Below are positions 24,931 through 34,711 of a stretch of 64,000 bases of DNA, piece by piece. The stretch is taken from NCBI GenBank assembly GCA_963710735.1, contig CAVQBN010000021.1, positions 90,091 to 154,090 on the forward strand, in the 5' to 3' direction. Both the position numbers and the translations under genes were made by a program. A model generated the notes under the pieces. It saw nothing but the letters and a program-made list of their open reading frames with translations, had not been told where the DNA came from and made no database searches. Source of the stretch: FEN-1297 sp963710735 (GTDB taxonomy: Bacteria > Bacteroidota > Ignavibacteria > Ignavibacteriales > Ignavibacteriaceae). Numbering within the stretch: the stretch's first letter is position 1; the number at the start of each line of letters is the position of its first letter.

Positions 24931-26403
24931 ATGAAAAGATTTTTCAGCTCATTATTTTGGAAAATATCTTTAACGTTTCTTCTTATACTATTAGTTATGA
25001 GTGCGGTTTATATTGTAATTTCTGTTAACACGGCAGAAATGTATTTCCAGGAGACCAGGCAGAAACTTAATAACAACATCGCTGAACACATTGCGTCCGA
25101 CAGTCCGATTTTTGTAAATGATTCAGTTAACACTTCTGCGCTGAAGCGGGTTTTTCACAACGTAATGGTTATAAACCCCAGCATTGAGGTTTATCTTCTG
25201 GATACCAAAGGAAACATACTTGCATACTACGCACCTAATCATACAGTAAAATTAAAACGGGTGAATCTTGAACAGATAAATAAATATATCTCATCCGATG
25301 ATAATCGTTTTCTTTTAGGTGTTGATCCGAAGAATCCTGACAGACAAAAAGCCTTTTCTGCCGCACGGGTTTATTATCACAGGGAGTTTAAAGGTTTTAT
25401 ATACGTTATACTAGGAGGGAAGGAATATGATAATGCTTCGCAGCTTCTTTTTGGAAGTTACATATTAAGACTCGGTTTCAGGTCGATGATAATCGCGCTG
25501 GTAATGGCTTTACTAATAGGATTTTTAGCTATAGGATTTGTTATCCGAAATATTCGCAAGATTGTAAAGGTGATTCGTGATTTTCAAAACGGTAATCTTC
25601 AAGCGAGGATTAGCTTAAGCGGCGGCGGTGAACTTAAGGAATTCGCATCGTCGTTCAACGAGATGGCTGATACAATTGTCGAAAATATAGATGAAATAAA
25701 AAGAATGGATAAGCAGAGAAGGGACCTTGTTGCAAATGTTTCGCACGACCTTAGAACTCCCATTTCAATTATTCGCGGGTATGTAGAAACGGTTCTGATA
25801 AAAGAAGACCGGCTTTCGCCAGCAGAAAGAAAACAATATCTTGAGACAATACTCAGCGGAACTGACAGGCTTCTCAATCTTGTGGAAGAATTGTTTGAGC
25901 TTTCAAAACTTGAAGCGAAAGAAAATCTTCCGGACAAAGAATCGTTTTCGCTGGCTGAACTTTTACAGGATATTCATCAAAAAAATTTGATAATTGCTGA
26001 AACAAAAAAAATAAAATTCAATTTGAACTTTGAAAATAATATTCCTTTTATAACTGCTGATATAGGAATGATGGAAAAGGTTTTTCAAAACTTACTGGAT
26101 AATGCTTTAAAATTTACTCCTTCGGGAGGTGAAATAAATATCATCTTAAAAAAGAAGAATGCAAATCAAATAACGGTAGTTATTTCTGATAGTGGCGCGG
26201 GCATTCCTAAGGAGGATATACCGCATATATTTGATAGGTATTATCAAATAAAACGTGTGTCCGATGGGAAAGCAGAAGGCACCGGATTGGGATTAGCAAT
26301 AGTGAAAAAGATACTCGACCTGCACTTAATAAACATTGAAGTTAAAAGTGAAATTAATAAAGGAACTTCATTCAAATTGACGGTGCCAATTAAGACAGAA
26401 TAA
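24931..26403 (+). CDS. Membrane sensor histidine kinase (HAMP-HisKA-HATPase)
   Basis: The 490-residue protein has two membrane segments (about 10-30 and 182-208) bracketing a periplasmic sensor region. A HAMP domain follows (about 205-258), then HisKA with the phosphoacceptor His in VSHDLRTPIS, then HATPase_c with the N box (NLLDNALKFTP), G1 (DSGAGIP) and G2 (GTGLGLAI) boxes. It is the partner of the OmpR-type regulator directly upstream. The layout is EnvZ/PhoR-like and suggests an envelope signal; the ligand is unknown. Confidence 0.94.
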   Translation: MKRFFSSLFWKISLTFLLILLVMSAVYIVISVNTAEMYFQETRQKLNNNIAEHIASDSPIFVNDSVNTSALKRVFHNVMVINPSIEVYLLDTKGNILAYYAPNHTVKLKRVNLEQINKYISSDDNRFLLGVDPKNPDRQKAFSAARVYYHREFKGFIYVILGGKEYDNASQLLFGSYILRLGFRSMIIALVMALLIGFLAIGFVIRNIRKIVKVIRDFQNGNLQARISLSGGGELKEFASSFNEMADTIVENIDEIKRMDKQRRDLVANVSHDLRTPISIIRGYVETVLIKEDRLSPAERKQYLETILSGTDRLLNLVEELFELSKLEAKENLPDKESFSLAELLQDIHQKNLIIAETKKIKFNLNFENNIPFITADIGMMEKVFQNLLDNALKFTPSGGEINIILKKKNANQITVVISDSGAGIPKEDIPHIFDRYYQIKRVSDGKAEGTGLGLAIVKKILDLHLINIEVKSEINKGTSFKLTVPIKTE

Positions 26404-26645
26404 CAGGTTAAGTCGGAATCTATAAATTTAATTAGGAGTCAATTCTAAGTTAATAGCTGAATGATTTGTATCTGATAATAATGAAACTGGCTTCTCATTA
26501 CTCCACGAATCCATCATTATAATAGTATATTGCTTTAAATGATTGATTCTTTTAACGATTCCGTGATATATTCGTGATTTTTAGTGATTAGATTTGAGCC
26601 ATAGTTTATAAAAAATTGTTTATTAGGAAATGATAAGGTGAGAAT

Positions 26646-27723
26646 ATGAAAATGAATATGTTAATAATATTGCTTTGTCCATTACTAATAATAGGCTGTT
26701 CAGAGACTAATTCGAAGATTGACATGAAGGGTAAACTGCCTCAAGAAGAAGAAGGAATGGAAACTAGCAACTTTTGCCGGCGGATGTTTCTGGTGCATGC
26801 AGGCACCGTTTGAAAGCCTGCAGGGAGTTCAAAAAGTAATTGCCGGTTATTCCGGCGGTACAAAAAAAGATCCTACTTATGAAGAAGTTTCTACCGGGAA
26901 CACTGGATATGTTGAGTCTGTACAAGTAGTATTTAATCCTGCAGTGATCAGTTATTCCGAAATTCTTGATGTATACTGGAAACAATTTGATCCTACAGAT
27001 CCTGGCGGACAATTTTACGATAGAGGTTCTCAGTATAAAACTGTGATCTTTTATAATGATGAAACTCAAAAAGTAGTTGCGGAAAAATCTAAGCAGCTTC
27101 TTAATAAGTCCGGAATATTTAAAAAACCGATCGCTACTGAAATTCGTAAGTTCACAACATTCTATCCTGCAGAAAAATATCATCAGGATTATTATAAAAA
27201 GAATCCAATAAGATATGAAGCATATAGGAAGGCATCCGGAAGAGATAACTTTATAATGGCAGTTTGGGGCGACGAGAATATTGATAAATATAAAAAGCCA
27301 TCTGATAAAGTAATTAAAGAGAAACTTACATCTCTTCAATATGATGTAACACAAGATGCTGCAACTGAAACTCCGTTTCAAAATAAATATTGGAATAATC
27401 ATAAAGAGGGAATTTATGTTGATGTAGTTTCAGGAGAACCGCTTTTTTCTTCAACCGACAAATTTAAATCCGGCACCGGCTGGCCGAGCTTTACAAAACC
27501 GATAGATCCAAGATACCTGGTTAAAAAAATAGATAATTCATCAGGTATGCTTCGCATAGAAGTGAAAAGCAGGTTTGGCGGATCACATTTGGGACATTTG
27601 TTTAACGATGGTCCAGCTCCAACACACTTGAGATACTGCTTAAACTCTGCTGCATTAAAGTTCATCCCTAAAAATAAAATGGCGAAAGAAGGTTATGCAG
27701 ATTTATTATGGCTATTCAGTTAA
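26646..27723 (+). pseudogene. msrAB: Lipoprotein MsrA-MsrB methionine sulfoxide reductase fusion, frameshifted
   Basis: The intended gene starts at the ATG at 26646 with a lipoprotein signal (LLIIGC). The MsrA domain follows, with the active-site GGCFWC encoded at 26779-26796, then MsrB (GTGWPSF, the catalytic Cys in RYCLNSAA). MsrA reduces the S and MsrB the R epimer of methionine sulfoxide. The signal-peptide part and the enzyme part are in different frames: the A run at 26761-26763 appears one base too long, and with one A fewer the frame reads on as MELATFAGGCFWC. As given, the intact open frame (26797-27723) starts after the catalytic cysteine of MsrA. Either the gene is dead or the base is a sequence error. 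MsrB lacks the usual CxxC zinc pairs. Confidence 0.85.
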
Positions 27724-28049
27724 GAACTGTTTTTGAAATATATTATTAAACATTTATTTAATTAATCTTACTTTATTAAACAAATTTTTTAGTTGATTAA
27801 AACCTCAAAATTACTTGCCTGTATTAAACATTTATGTGCCGGATTTTACAATAATAATTATTATATTAGAAAAGAGTGGCATTTATATTTATTATTTTGT
27901 AATATTTTTACAAATATTGATATATATTTATTCTCAGCCAAAAATTATCCCTTTCAAATTTAGACTATGTGAAATTGTATACTTAGTGATTATGGTTTCG
28001 GATCTCGCAGATTAGTAATTTATAATAATACAAGGTGAGAGACATTTTA
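27724..28049. other. AT-rich intergenic region, nothing recognised
   Basis: The only open frame (27815-28015) is Ile/Tyr-rich low-complexity translation of AT-rich DNA without a ribosome binding site. The promoter of the phosphatase gene should be here. Confidence 0.45.
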
Positions 28050-29348
28050 ATGGAAATTACAGACACATCAAAAGTAAAAGCTCTTGAAGAAGAAAATCAC
28101 AGACTAAAAATAGCTATTGAAGAATTATCGGCTTTAAACGATGTAGCCACCGCGATAACTTCTAACCAATCTGTAGAAGATGTAATTGATTTAATTGTAA
28201 GGAAGTGCATAAAACATTTAAAAGCACAGCAGACAGTTGTGATGCTGTTAGACGAAAAAGATCTTGTTAATCCTTTTCACACAATGATTAGAAAGCAGGA
28301 ATCAATTTCAGATCTATTACCTTACAGGCTTGATACACAGCTAACCGGATGGATGCTTAAAAACAGAAGTCCGCTTATGATCAATGACTTTCAAAAAGAT
28401 GAGAGATTTAAATTTGTTATTAAAAAAGATTTTCCTATAAACTCACTACTCAGCGTCCCGATGCTTTTGAAGGGGAAAATGGTTGGACTTTTAACTGTTT
28501 TTAATAAGCATTCGGACACCGGTTTTACGATTGAAGATCAAAGATTGTTATCGATACTCGCAGCACAATCTTCACACATTATTGAGAATGCAAGACTTTA
28601 TGAAAAGGAACAAGCATTAATCAGGCTTCAAGGTGAAATGAGGCTTGCAAATGATATACAAGTAAATCTTTTGCCTAAATCACCACCAGAGATCCCCGGT
28701 TATCAAATTGCGGGTAAAAGTATACCCGCGAAGGATGTCGGAGGAGATTATTTCGATTTCATCCCTTTAAAAGAAAATCTTGTAGCTTTCTGCTTAGGGG
28801 ATATTTCAGGAAAAGGAATACCTGCGGCACTTCTGATGGCCAATCTACAAGCTTCTTTAAGAGGACAAACCTTAATGGATATTCCTTGCAAAGATTGTGT
28901 AGCTTTTACTAATAAGATTCTTTACGGAAGTACCGACAGCAATAAGTACGCTACATTGTTCTACGGTGTTCTTTATCCAACAGAAAATAAAATTACTTTT
29001 TGCAATGCCGGGCACAATGAACCGATTTTGGTTGAGCAGGGGGGCGAAGTAAAAAGATTAAAAGAAGGCGGAATTGTCGTGGGTATATTACCGGAAATTA
29101 CATACGACGAAAAGACAATTGACTTTCCTTCGGGAACTGTTCTGGTTGTTTATTCAGACGGTATTACCGAAGCTATGGATAGTAATGAGGAAGAATTCGG
29201 TGAAGAAAGACTTATTAACTTGATAAAAGAAAATAGGAAATTATCGGCTGCTGATTTAATCAATTTATTAATCAAAACCGTGAATGATCACGCCGGGAAT
29301 GCTGAACAGATGGACGATATGACTATAGTTGTGATTAAAAGAAATTAG
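28050..29348 (+). CDS. GAF-domain PP2C-type (RsbU/SpoIIE) serine phosphatase
   Basis: The protein has 432 residues from the ATG at 28050, which has AAGGTGAG 8-15 bases upstream; the GTG at 28035 lies inside that sequence. An N-terminal coiled coil leads into a GAF sensor domain (about 30-190), a linker helix and a SpoIIE/PP2C_SIG phosphatase domain (about 215-430). Metal-binding motifs are visible: GGDYFDF, GDISGKGIPAALLM, GHNEPIL, SDGITEA and DDMTIVV. Such enzymes dephosphorylate Ser/Thr phosphoproteins, classically anti-sigma antagonists in partner switching. No STAS protein or anti-sigma kinase gene is adjacent, but it lies one gene ahead of twelve Ser/Thr kinases. A role in opposing those kinases is an attractive inference, not shown by the sequence. 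Confidence 0.9.
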   Translation: MEITDTSKVKALEEENHRLKIAIEELSALNDVATAITSNQSVEDVIDLIVRKCIKHLKAQQTVVMLLDEKDLVNPFHTMIRKQESISDLLPYRLDTQLTGWMLKNRSPLMINDFQKDERFKFVIKKDFPINSLLSVPMLLKGKMVGLLTVFNKHSDTGFTIEDQRLLSILAAQSSHIIENARLYEKEQALIRLQGEMRLANDIQVNLLPKSPPEIPGYQIAGKSIPAKDVGGDYFDFIPLKENLVAFCLGDISGKGIPAALLMANLQASLRGQTLMDIPCKDCVAFTNKILYGSTDSNKYATLFYGVLYPTENKITFCNAGHNEPILVEQGGEVKRLKEGGIVVGILPEITYDEKTIDFPSGTVLVVYSDGITEAMDSNEEEFGEERLINLIKENRKLSAADLINLLIKTVNDHAGNAEQMDDMTIVVIKRN

Positions 29349-29464
29349 GTCTTAATTCCTTATTATAAATTTTCTTGTATTTTTTGTATCCTTCAAAATT
29401 TTAGCGGATAAATTACAGCAATAACATTTTTAAATTAATAACTCCTGGAAAGGAGGGAAATAAA

Positions 29465-30223
29465 ATGTTCATGCGTTTCCTTCAACTAAAACTAAAACCG
29501 GATCATATAATTGATTTTAAAGAGTTCTATGAAAAGGATGTCTTAGATGAACTTCACAAAACACAGGGTTGTTTGTTTGCCGGATTAATAAAATCAAAAC
29601 CGGAAGAGAATGAATTTATTTCATTAACTTTTTGGCAAACCCAGGAACAGGCGGAACAATACGAATCAGGCGGAGCATTTAAAAAACTTTTTGAAAAGGC
29701 TAAACCGCATTTATCAGAAACAGCCGAATGGAAAGTTCAGCTTTCTGAAAATATGGAACTGCAATACGGACCTGTTCAAGAAGAACCAGTTATTAAAAAG
29801 TACTCTGTTGCAGTTAAAAATGATGCAAGTGAAGATTTCTTAAGCCACTCTTCAAATATGTTTGTACGTATCCTTTCATTAATAATACAGGATGACAAAC
29901 TGGAAGAGTTCAAGAAACTATATTCAGAAATTATAATTCCTACATTAAAATCTATAAAAGGATGCAGGTATATCTACTTGACTGAGAGTGTAAGCGAGAA
30001 AAATGAATTTATCTCGGTAACCATTTGGGACAGTAAAGAAGACGCAGATGAATATGAATCAAGCGGGAAATTTCAAAGTTTAACGGATAAGGTTAAACAT
30101 ACATTTTCTCAATTATACTTGTGGAAAATGTCTCTTGAAAAAGATTATGGTGGGAAAATTACAACTTCCGAAGATTTTAAAGTTGAACGTTATAATATAG
30201 TTACCGGGAAAAGCTTTCTATAA
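29465..30223 (+). CDS. Tandem ABM (antibiotic biosynthesis monooxygenase-like) domain protein
   Basis: The 252-residue protein contains two copies of a dimeric alpha/beta-barrel domain (about 1-97 and 130-228). Both share the run of FxxLxLKxD or ILSLIIQDD, a GCxxxxL/Y strand, NEFIS(L/V)T(F/I)W and a (A/D)xxYES(G/S)G helix. ABM-fold domains act as small-molecule oxygenases, haem degraders or sensors. A single chain with two copies would form an internal pseudo-dimer. A perfect AAGGAGGG ribosome binding site precedes the ATG. The function here is unknown. Confidence 0.75.
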   Translation: MFMRFLQLKLKPDHIIDFKEFYEKDVLDELHKTQGCLFAGLIKSKPEENEFISLTFWQTQEQAEQYESGGAFKKLFEKAKPHLSETAEWKVQLSENMELQYGPVQEEPVIKKYSVAVKNDASEDFLSHSSNMFVRILSLIIQDDKLEEFKKLYSEIIIPTLKSIKGCRYIYLTESVSEKNEFISVTIWDSKEDADEYESSGKFQSLTDKVKHTFSQLYLWKMSLEKDYGGKITTSEDFKVERYNIVTGKSFL

Positions 30224-30247
30224 AATTTTTATCCCTTCATTAAAGCG

Positions 30248-30284
30248 TTTGAATGACGACAACGGAGTCAGTCATTCAATTTTA
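30248..30284 (+). terminator. Rho-independent terminator before the kinase array
   Basis: TTGAATGAC (30249-30257) pairs with GTCATTCAA (30271-30279), followed by a T-rich tail. It insulates the kinase array from the genes on its left. Confidence 0.75.
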
Positions 30285-30412
30285 TTAATTCAGGATAAAA
30301 TTTTATTAAGGTAAAAAAGGAAGATTAAAATATTATTTGTACCGTATTCTTAGAAAAATAATTAAGCTTAGAACTTACCAGCAAAACTTTAGTAAATTAA
30401 CAGAGAGAGACA

Positions 30413-31960
30413 ATGATCGGTAAAACAATACTCCATTATAAAATCCTTGAAAAATTAGGCGAGGGCGGTATGGGTGTCGTCTATAAAGCAGAGGATAGCA
30501 AACTGAAACGTGAAGTTGCAATTAAATTCCTGCCGCATCATATTTCTGCAAACAAGGAAGAACGTCAGAGATTTGAAATAGAAGCGCAGGCCGCCGCTGC
30601 ACTCAATCATCCTAATATAGCTACAATACACGCCATCGAAGAGTATGATAACCAATTTTTCATAGTGATGGAATATTTAGAAGGCAGTGAATTAAAAGAA
30701 AAAATAAGTAAAGGTAAGCTTAGTCTTGATGAATCGTTGGATATAATTGAGCAGATAGCTAAGGGATTGCAAGCCGCACATCAGAAAGGAATAATCCACC
30801 GTGATATTAAAAGCAGTAATATAATGATAACCCAAACCGGAACTGTAAAAGTAATGGATTTTGGTTTAGCCAAAGTGAGAGGCACCAGTCAGATAACAAA
30901 ATTTGGGACAACACTTGGAACAACTGCTTACATGTCTCCTGAACAATCTAGAGGTGAACATGTAGATCATAGGACTGACATCTGGTCTTTGGGAGTAATT
31001 ATGTATGAAATGCTTGCCGGACGAATGCCTTTTAAGGGAGATTTTGAACAAGCAGTAATATATTCAATTCTTAATGAAGATCCGGAATCAATAGTTTCGA
31101 TTAAAGATGGAATCCCAATAAAGCTGGAACAAATAGTCAGAAAGTCTTTGATTAAAGATCCGGATAACAGATACCAAAGTATGGATGAAATAATTAAAGA
31201 CTTAAAAGAAATTAAGAATAAAAAAGAAATTGCGGCTGAATCAGAGAAAGCAATTGCAGTGCTGCCGTTCGAAAATATTAGTCCGGATAAAGAAACAGAT
31301 TACTTTGCGGACGGACTAGCCGAAGAATTGATAATAAATCTATCAAAGATAAAAGAAGTAAAAGTTATTGCACGAGCAAACACTTTCCAGTATAAAGAAA
31401 CAAAGAAAGATTTGAAGACAATTGGAAGAGAACTCGGCGTGCAATATTTAATGGTAGGAAGTGTCAGAAAATTTAAAGATGATCTCAGAATATCAGTACA
31501 ATTAATTGAAGCGGTTAAAAGCACCCAGATATGGGGTGAGACTTATAAAGGAAAATTAGCCGATATATTCGATATACAAGAGAAAGTATCGAAAGAAATT
31601 GTTGAAGCGCTTATGGTAAAATTATCGCCGGCAGAAAAAGTCAATCTTACCAAAAGGCCTACGTTAAATGCTGAAGCTTTTGATTGTTATTTGAAAGGAC
31701 GAAACTTATTGTCCAGCAGAACAAAAAATAATCTTGATTTTGCAATTCTGTTATTCGAAAAAGCAGTTGAGCTAGATCCTCGATTTGCATCTGCTTATGC
31801 CGCATTGGGAGAAGCTTACGGCACAATGTATCGAGATTTCGACAGGATTGAATCATGGCTTGATAAAGCTTTGGACGTAAGTCTTAAAGCTTTAATGTAT
31901 GATTCCAGTTTATCCGAAGCTTATGCATCGCTAGGGTTAGCATACTTTCGGAAAAAATGA
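30413..31960 (+). CDS. Ser/Thr protein kinase 1 of the array, N-terminal part of a frameshifted gene
   Basis: Residues 9-270 form a Hanks-type kinase: P-loop GEGGMG (16-21), Lys38 in VAIK, HRDIKSSN, DFG and SPEQ. It phosphorylates proteins on Ser or Thr. A TolB/FlgO-like domain follows (about 280-400; AIAVLPFENISPDKE to the FDIQEKVSKE helix), then the first TPR repeats. The open frame ends prematurely at 31960: the A run at 31952-31957 has six A where five would keep the frame (AYFRKNELDEAL). Paralogues continue to about residue 710. The remaining TPR region is at 31957-32527 in shifted frames. It resembles kinases 3, 4 and 7 most. No membrane segment is seen, so the protein is cytoplasmic. 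Confidence 0.85.
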   Translation: MIGKTILHYKILEKLGEGGMGVVYKAEDSKLKREVAIKFLPHHISANKEERQRFEIEAQAAAALNHPNIATIHAIEEYDNQFFIVMEYLEGSELKEKISKGKLSLDESLDIIEQIAKGLQAAHQKGIIHRDIKSSNIMITQTGTVKVMDFGLAKVRGTSQITKFGTTLGTTAYMSPEQSRGEHVDHRTDIWSLGVIMYEMLAGRMPFKGDFEQAVIYSILNEDPESIVSIKDGIPIKLEQIVRKSLIKDPDNRYQSMDEIIKDLKEIKNKKEIAAESEKAIAVLPFENISPDKETDYFADGLAEELIINLSKIKEVKVIARANTFQYKETKKDLKTIGRELGVQYLMVGSVRKFKDDLRISVQLIEAVKSTQIWGETYKGKLADIFDIQEKVSKEIVEALMVKLSPAEKVNLTKRPTLNAEAFDCYLKGRNLLSSRTKNNLDFAILLFEKAVELDPRFASAYAALGEAYGTMYRDFDRIESWLDKALDVSLKALMYDSSLSEAYASLGLAYFRKK

Positions 31961-32527
31961 ATTGGATGAAGCATTATCGGCAACAAAGAAAGCAATTGAA
32001 CTGGATCCGAAACAATGATAATGCATATTGGATCCTTTCAAGGATTTATCATACCACGGATCACGATAAAGCTGCGGTGGAAGCTTTAGAGAAATTAATA
32101 TCAATAAATCCTGAATTTCTTGTTGCTTACCCCGACCTTCAAATGTATTATGAAAGATTGGGTGAAAAAGAGAAATATCAGAGTGTTCTGGAAGCTATAG
32201 TTAGAGTTTCACCGGGATATCATTATAAAACATCCGGAGGATACTTACAGAAGAATGTCGTATGCTGTAACTTTAGCAATATTGGGAGATTCAGAGAAAG
32301 CAAAAGTAGAGGGAGAAAAAGCTATAGAACTAAGTCCAAACGATCCAATAATGATGTATTACGGCGCATGCCTTTATTCCCGATTAAATGAAAAGGACCG
32401 AGCAGTTGAACTTCTTACGGATGCTGTTAACCACGGTTATGTAAATTTTGAATGGATAAGGCGAGACCCAGACTTTGAAAATATCCGTAATGAAACCGGA
32501 TATATTGAATTAATGAAAGGTAAGTAG
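31957..32527 (+). pseudogene. C-terminal TPR part of kinase 1, split by frameshifts
   Basis: This continues the TPR domain of the preceding gene in three frames. After the shift at 31952-31957, a second extra base near 32010-32013 (CGAAAC) brings the frame YWILSRIYHTTDHDK. A third near 32220-32235 restores the original frame, which ends in the array-typical tail WIRRDPDFENIRN and IELMKGK. All three are single-base insertions, and together they return to the starting frame. The gene is either freshly decayed or intact in the organism and misread here. Confidence 0.8.
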
Positions 32528-32557
32528 AATTAAATTTATTCTATAAGGAAAATAAAA

Positions 32558-34675
32558 ATGATTGGTAAAACAATATCACATTATAAGATATTAGAAAAAC
32601 TTGGCGAAGGTGGAATGGGCATTGTCTACAAAGCCGAGGACACAAATCTTAATAGGAACGTTGCAATAAAATTTCTTCCCCGCCAAACTGCTTTACAAGT
32701 GGAAGAAAAGGAGCGATTTAAAGTTGAGGCTCGTGCTGCTGCGGCATTAAACCATTCCAACATCGCTACTATATACGCCATTGAAGAGGTGGATAATGAA
32801 GCCTTTATTGTAATGGAATATATTGATGGTATGGAGCTTAAAGATAAGATGGCTTCCGGACCTATTAAATTAAAAGAAGCACTTGATATCGCCAGTCATA
32901 TAGCTGACGGACTTAGTGCTGCGCATTCAAAAGGGATTGTGCATCGTGACATTAAAAGTAGTAATATAATGATTACCCCCGAGGGGAAAATAAAAATTAT
33001 GGATTTTGGGCTCGCAAAAGTAAAAGATAGCGGGCTAACAACTAGAGTCGGGACAACTATGGGTACAGCCGCTTATATGTCTCCAGAACAGGCAAGTGGT
33101 GAAAAAGTAGATCATAGAACAGATATATGGTCACTCGGTATAATTCTATATGAACTACTGACAGGTGAACTTCCTTTCAAAGCGGACTATGAAGCAGCCT
33201 GGACATATGTTGTGTTGAATAAAGATCCTCTCAAACCAAGTGAATTAGATCGTAAAATTCCTGCTAATGTTGATTCCTTATTATTAAAGATGCTGGAAAA
33301 AGATCGTGAAAAAAGATATTCAAGTGCCGAAGAAATTATGAAGGATCTGGATAAAATTAGAGGTGGTCTGGAAGGAAATGAACAAGAAAACAAAGTAAAA
33401 GCAATCGCCGTCCTTCCTTTCAACAACATCAGCGCAGAAAAAGAAAGCGATTACTTCAGTGACGGCTTAACCGAAGAACTTATAATTAATCTTTCAAGGC
33501 TTAAAGATATGAGAGTAGTTTCCAGAACTACTTCGATGCAATATAAAGGAACAAATAAAGGGATTAAAGATATCGGAAGGGACCTAGGTGTAAGGTATAT
33601 AATTGAAGGAAGCGTAAGAAAATTTCAGGATAATCTTCGTATTACGGCACAATTGATTGATGTTGAAAAAGACGCCCAGCTTTGGGCGGAAACGTATAAA
33701 GGAAATTTAGCTGACGTGTTCGATATTCAGGAAAAAGTTTCCAAACAAATAGTTGATGCTTTAACATTAAAATTAACACCGATGGAAAAAGTGGTTCTTG
33801 AAAAAAGATCTACTTTAAATTCGGAAGCATTCGATTGTTATTTAAGAGCCAGAGATTTCTTAAACAAGAGGACAAAAAATTCTATAAATTTTGCTATCCA
33901 GCAGTTTCAAAGAGCTATTGAAGTCGATCCGCGTTACGCGGGCGCTTATGCAGGATTGGGAGAGGCATACGCCACGTTATATCAATACTTTGAAAGTAGA
34001 GTTCAGTGGCTTGACAAAGCAATTGAATTGAGTCTAAAAGCAATTACTTATGATTATAATCTTTCGGATGCTTATTCGTCTTTAGCTCTTGCATATTTTT
34101 ATAAAAAATCCAATGATGAAGCTTTTGAGGCGGGCAAAAGAGCAATTGAGCTTGATCCTTATAACTTTAATGGTTACTGGATTTTAGGAAGAATATATCA
34201 TAGTACGGATAGAGATAAAGAAGCGATAGATCTTTTTAAAAAAGTAATCGAACTAAATCCCGAATTCTTTTCAGCATATAAAGATCTTCAAATTGCATAT
34301 GACCGCGTAGGAGAAAAAGAAAAAAGAGATGAAATCCGTTCCGAATCATTAAACGTTTATCCTAAATATTTCAGACAACATCCGGATGACGGGAGAGCGC
34401 ATTTATATTACGCCACAACGTTAGCTGAAGCAGATAGAATAGAAGAAGCTAAATCTGAAGCAGCAAAAGCTGTAGAGTTGAATCCTACTGATCCCCTTAT
34501 GCAATATAATGTCGCATGTTTTTATGGAGTAATTGGAGAAAAGAAAACATCAATCCAGACTTTAAAAAGCGCCTTTTCTGCGGGTTATCAGGATTATGAG
34601 TGGACAAAGCGCGATAGCGATTTAGACACTATAAGGAATGAGCCGGAATATATAGAATTAATGAAGGGTAAGTAA
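32558..34675 (+). CDS. Ser/Thr protein kinase 2 of the array (kinase-TolB-TPR)
   Basis: The 705-residue protein has the kinase domain at about 9-270 with GEGGMG, Lys38, catalytic Asp131 in HRDIKSSN and Asp149 in DFG. The activation loop carries TTRVGTTMGTAAYMSPEQ, rich in Thr that could be autophosphorylated. The TolB/FlgO-like domain (about 285-400) is of the second subtype (PFDNIS, DGLTEEL, SRTTSMQYKGT, QLWAET), shared with kinases 5, 6 and 8. Several TPR units fill about 420-690, and the chain ends in NEPEYIELMKGK. It has no membrane segment. The region DYEAAWTYVVLNKDP after the kinase core is unlike the DFEQAVIYSILNEEP of its neighbours. Confidence 0.93.
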   Translation: MIGKTISHYKILEKLGEGGMGIVYKAEDTNLNRNVAIKFLPRQTALQVEEKERFKVEARAAAALNHSNIATIYAIEEVDNEAFIVMEYIDGMELKDKMASGPIKLKEALDIASHIADGLSAAHSKGIVHRDIKSSNIMITPEGKIKIMDFGLAKVKDSGLTTRVGTTMGTAAYMSPEQASGEKVDHRTDIWSLGIILYELLTGELPFKADYEAAWTYVVLNKDPLKPSELDRKIPANVDSLLLKMLEKDREKRYSSAEEIMKDLDKIRGGLEGNEQENKVKAIAVLPFNNISAEKESDYFSDGLTEELIINLSRLKDMRVVSRTTSMQYKGTNKGIKDIGRDLGVRYIIEGSVRKFQDNLRITAQLIDVEKDAQLWAETYKGNLADVFDIQEKVSKQIVDALTLKLTPMEKVVLEKRSTLNSEAFDCYLRARDFLNKRTKNSINFAIQQFQRAIEVDPRYAGAYAGLGEAYATLYQYFESRVQWLDKAIELSLKAITYDYNLSDAYSSLALAYFYKKSNDEAFEAGKRAIELDPYNFNGYWILGRIYHSTDRDKEAIDLFKKVIELNPEFFSAYKDLQIAYDRVGEKEKRDEIRSESLNVYPKYFRQHPDDGRAHLYYATTLAEADRIEEAKSEAAKAVELNPTDPLMQYNVACFYGVIGEKKTSIQTLKSAFSAGYQDYEWTKRDSDLDTIRNEPEYIELMKGK

Positions 34676-34711
34676 AAATATAAAGTTATTATAAGGATTA
34701 AGGATAATCAA

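Noticed and set aside
26764..27402. 212-codon open frame on the minus strand over msrAB
   Set aside because: Antisense shadow of a clear MsrA-MsrB coding region with Cys/Phe/Ile-rich composition.
27815..28015. 66-codon hydrophobic open frame
   Set aside because: Runs of Ile and Tyr reflect AT-rich DNA; no ribosome binding site and no family resemblance.
28035..28049. GTG start for the GAF-PP2C phosphatase
   Set aside because: The GTG is part of the AAGGTGAG ribosome binding site of the ATG at 28050.
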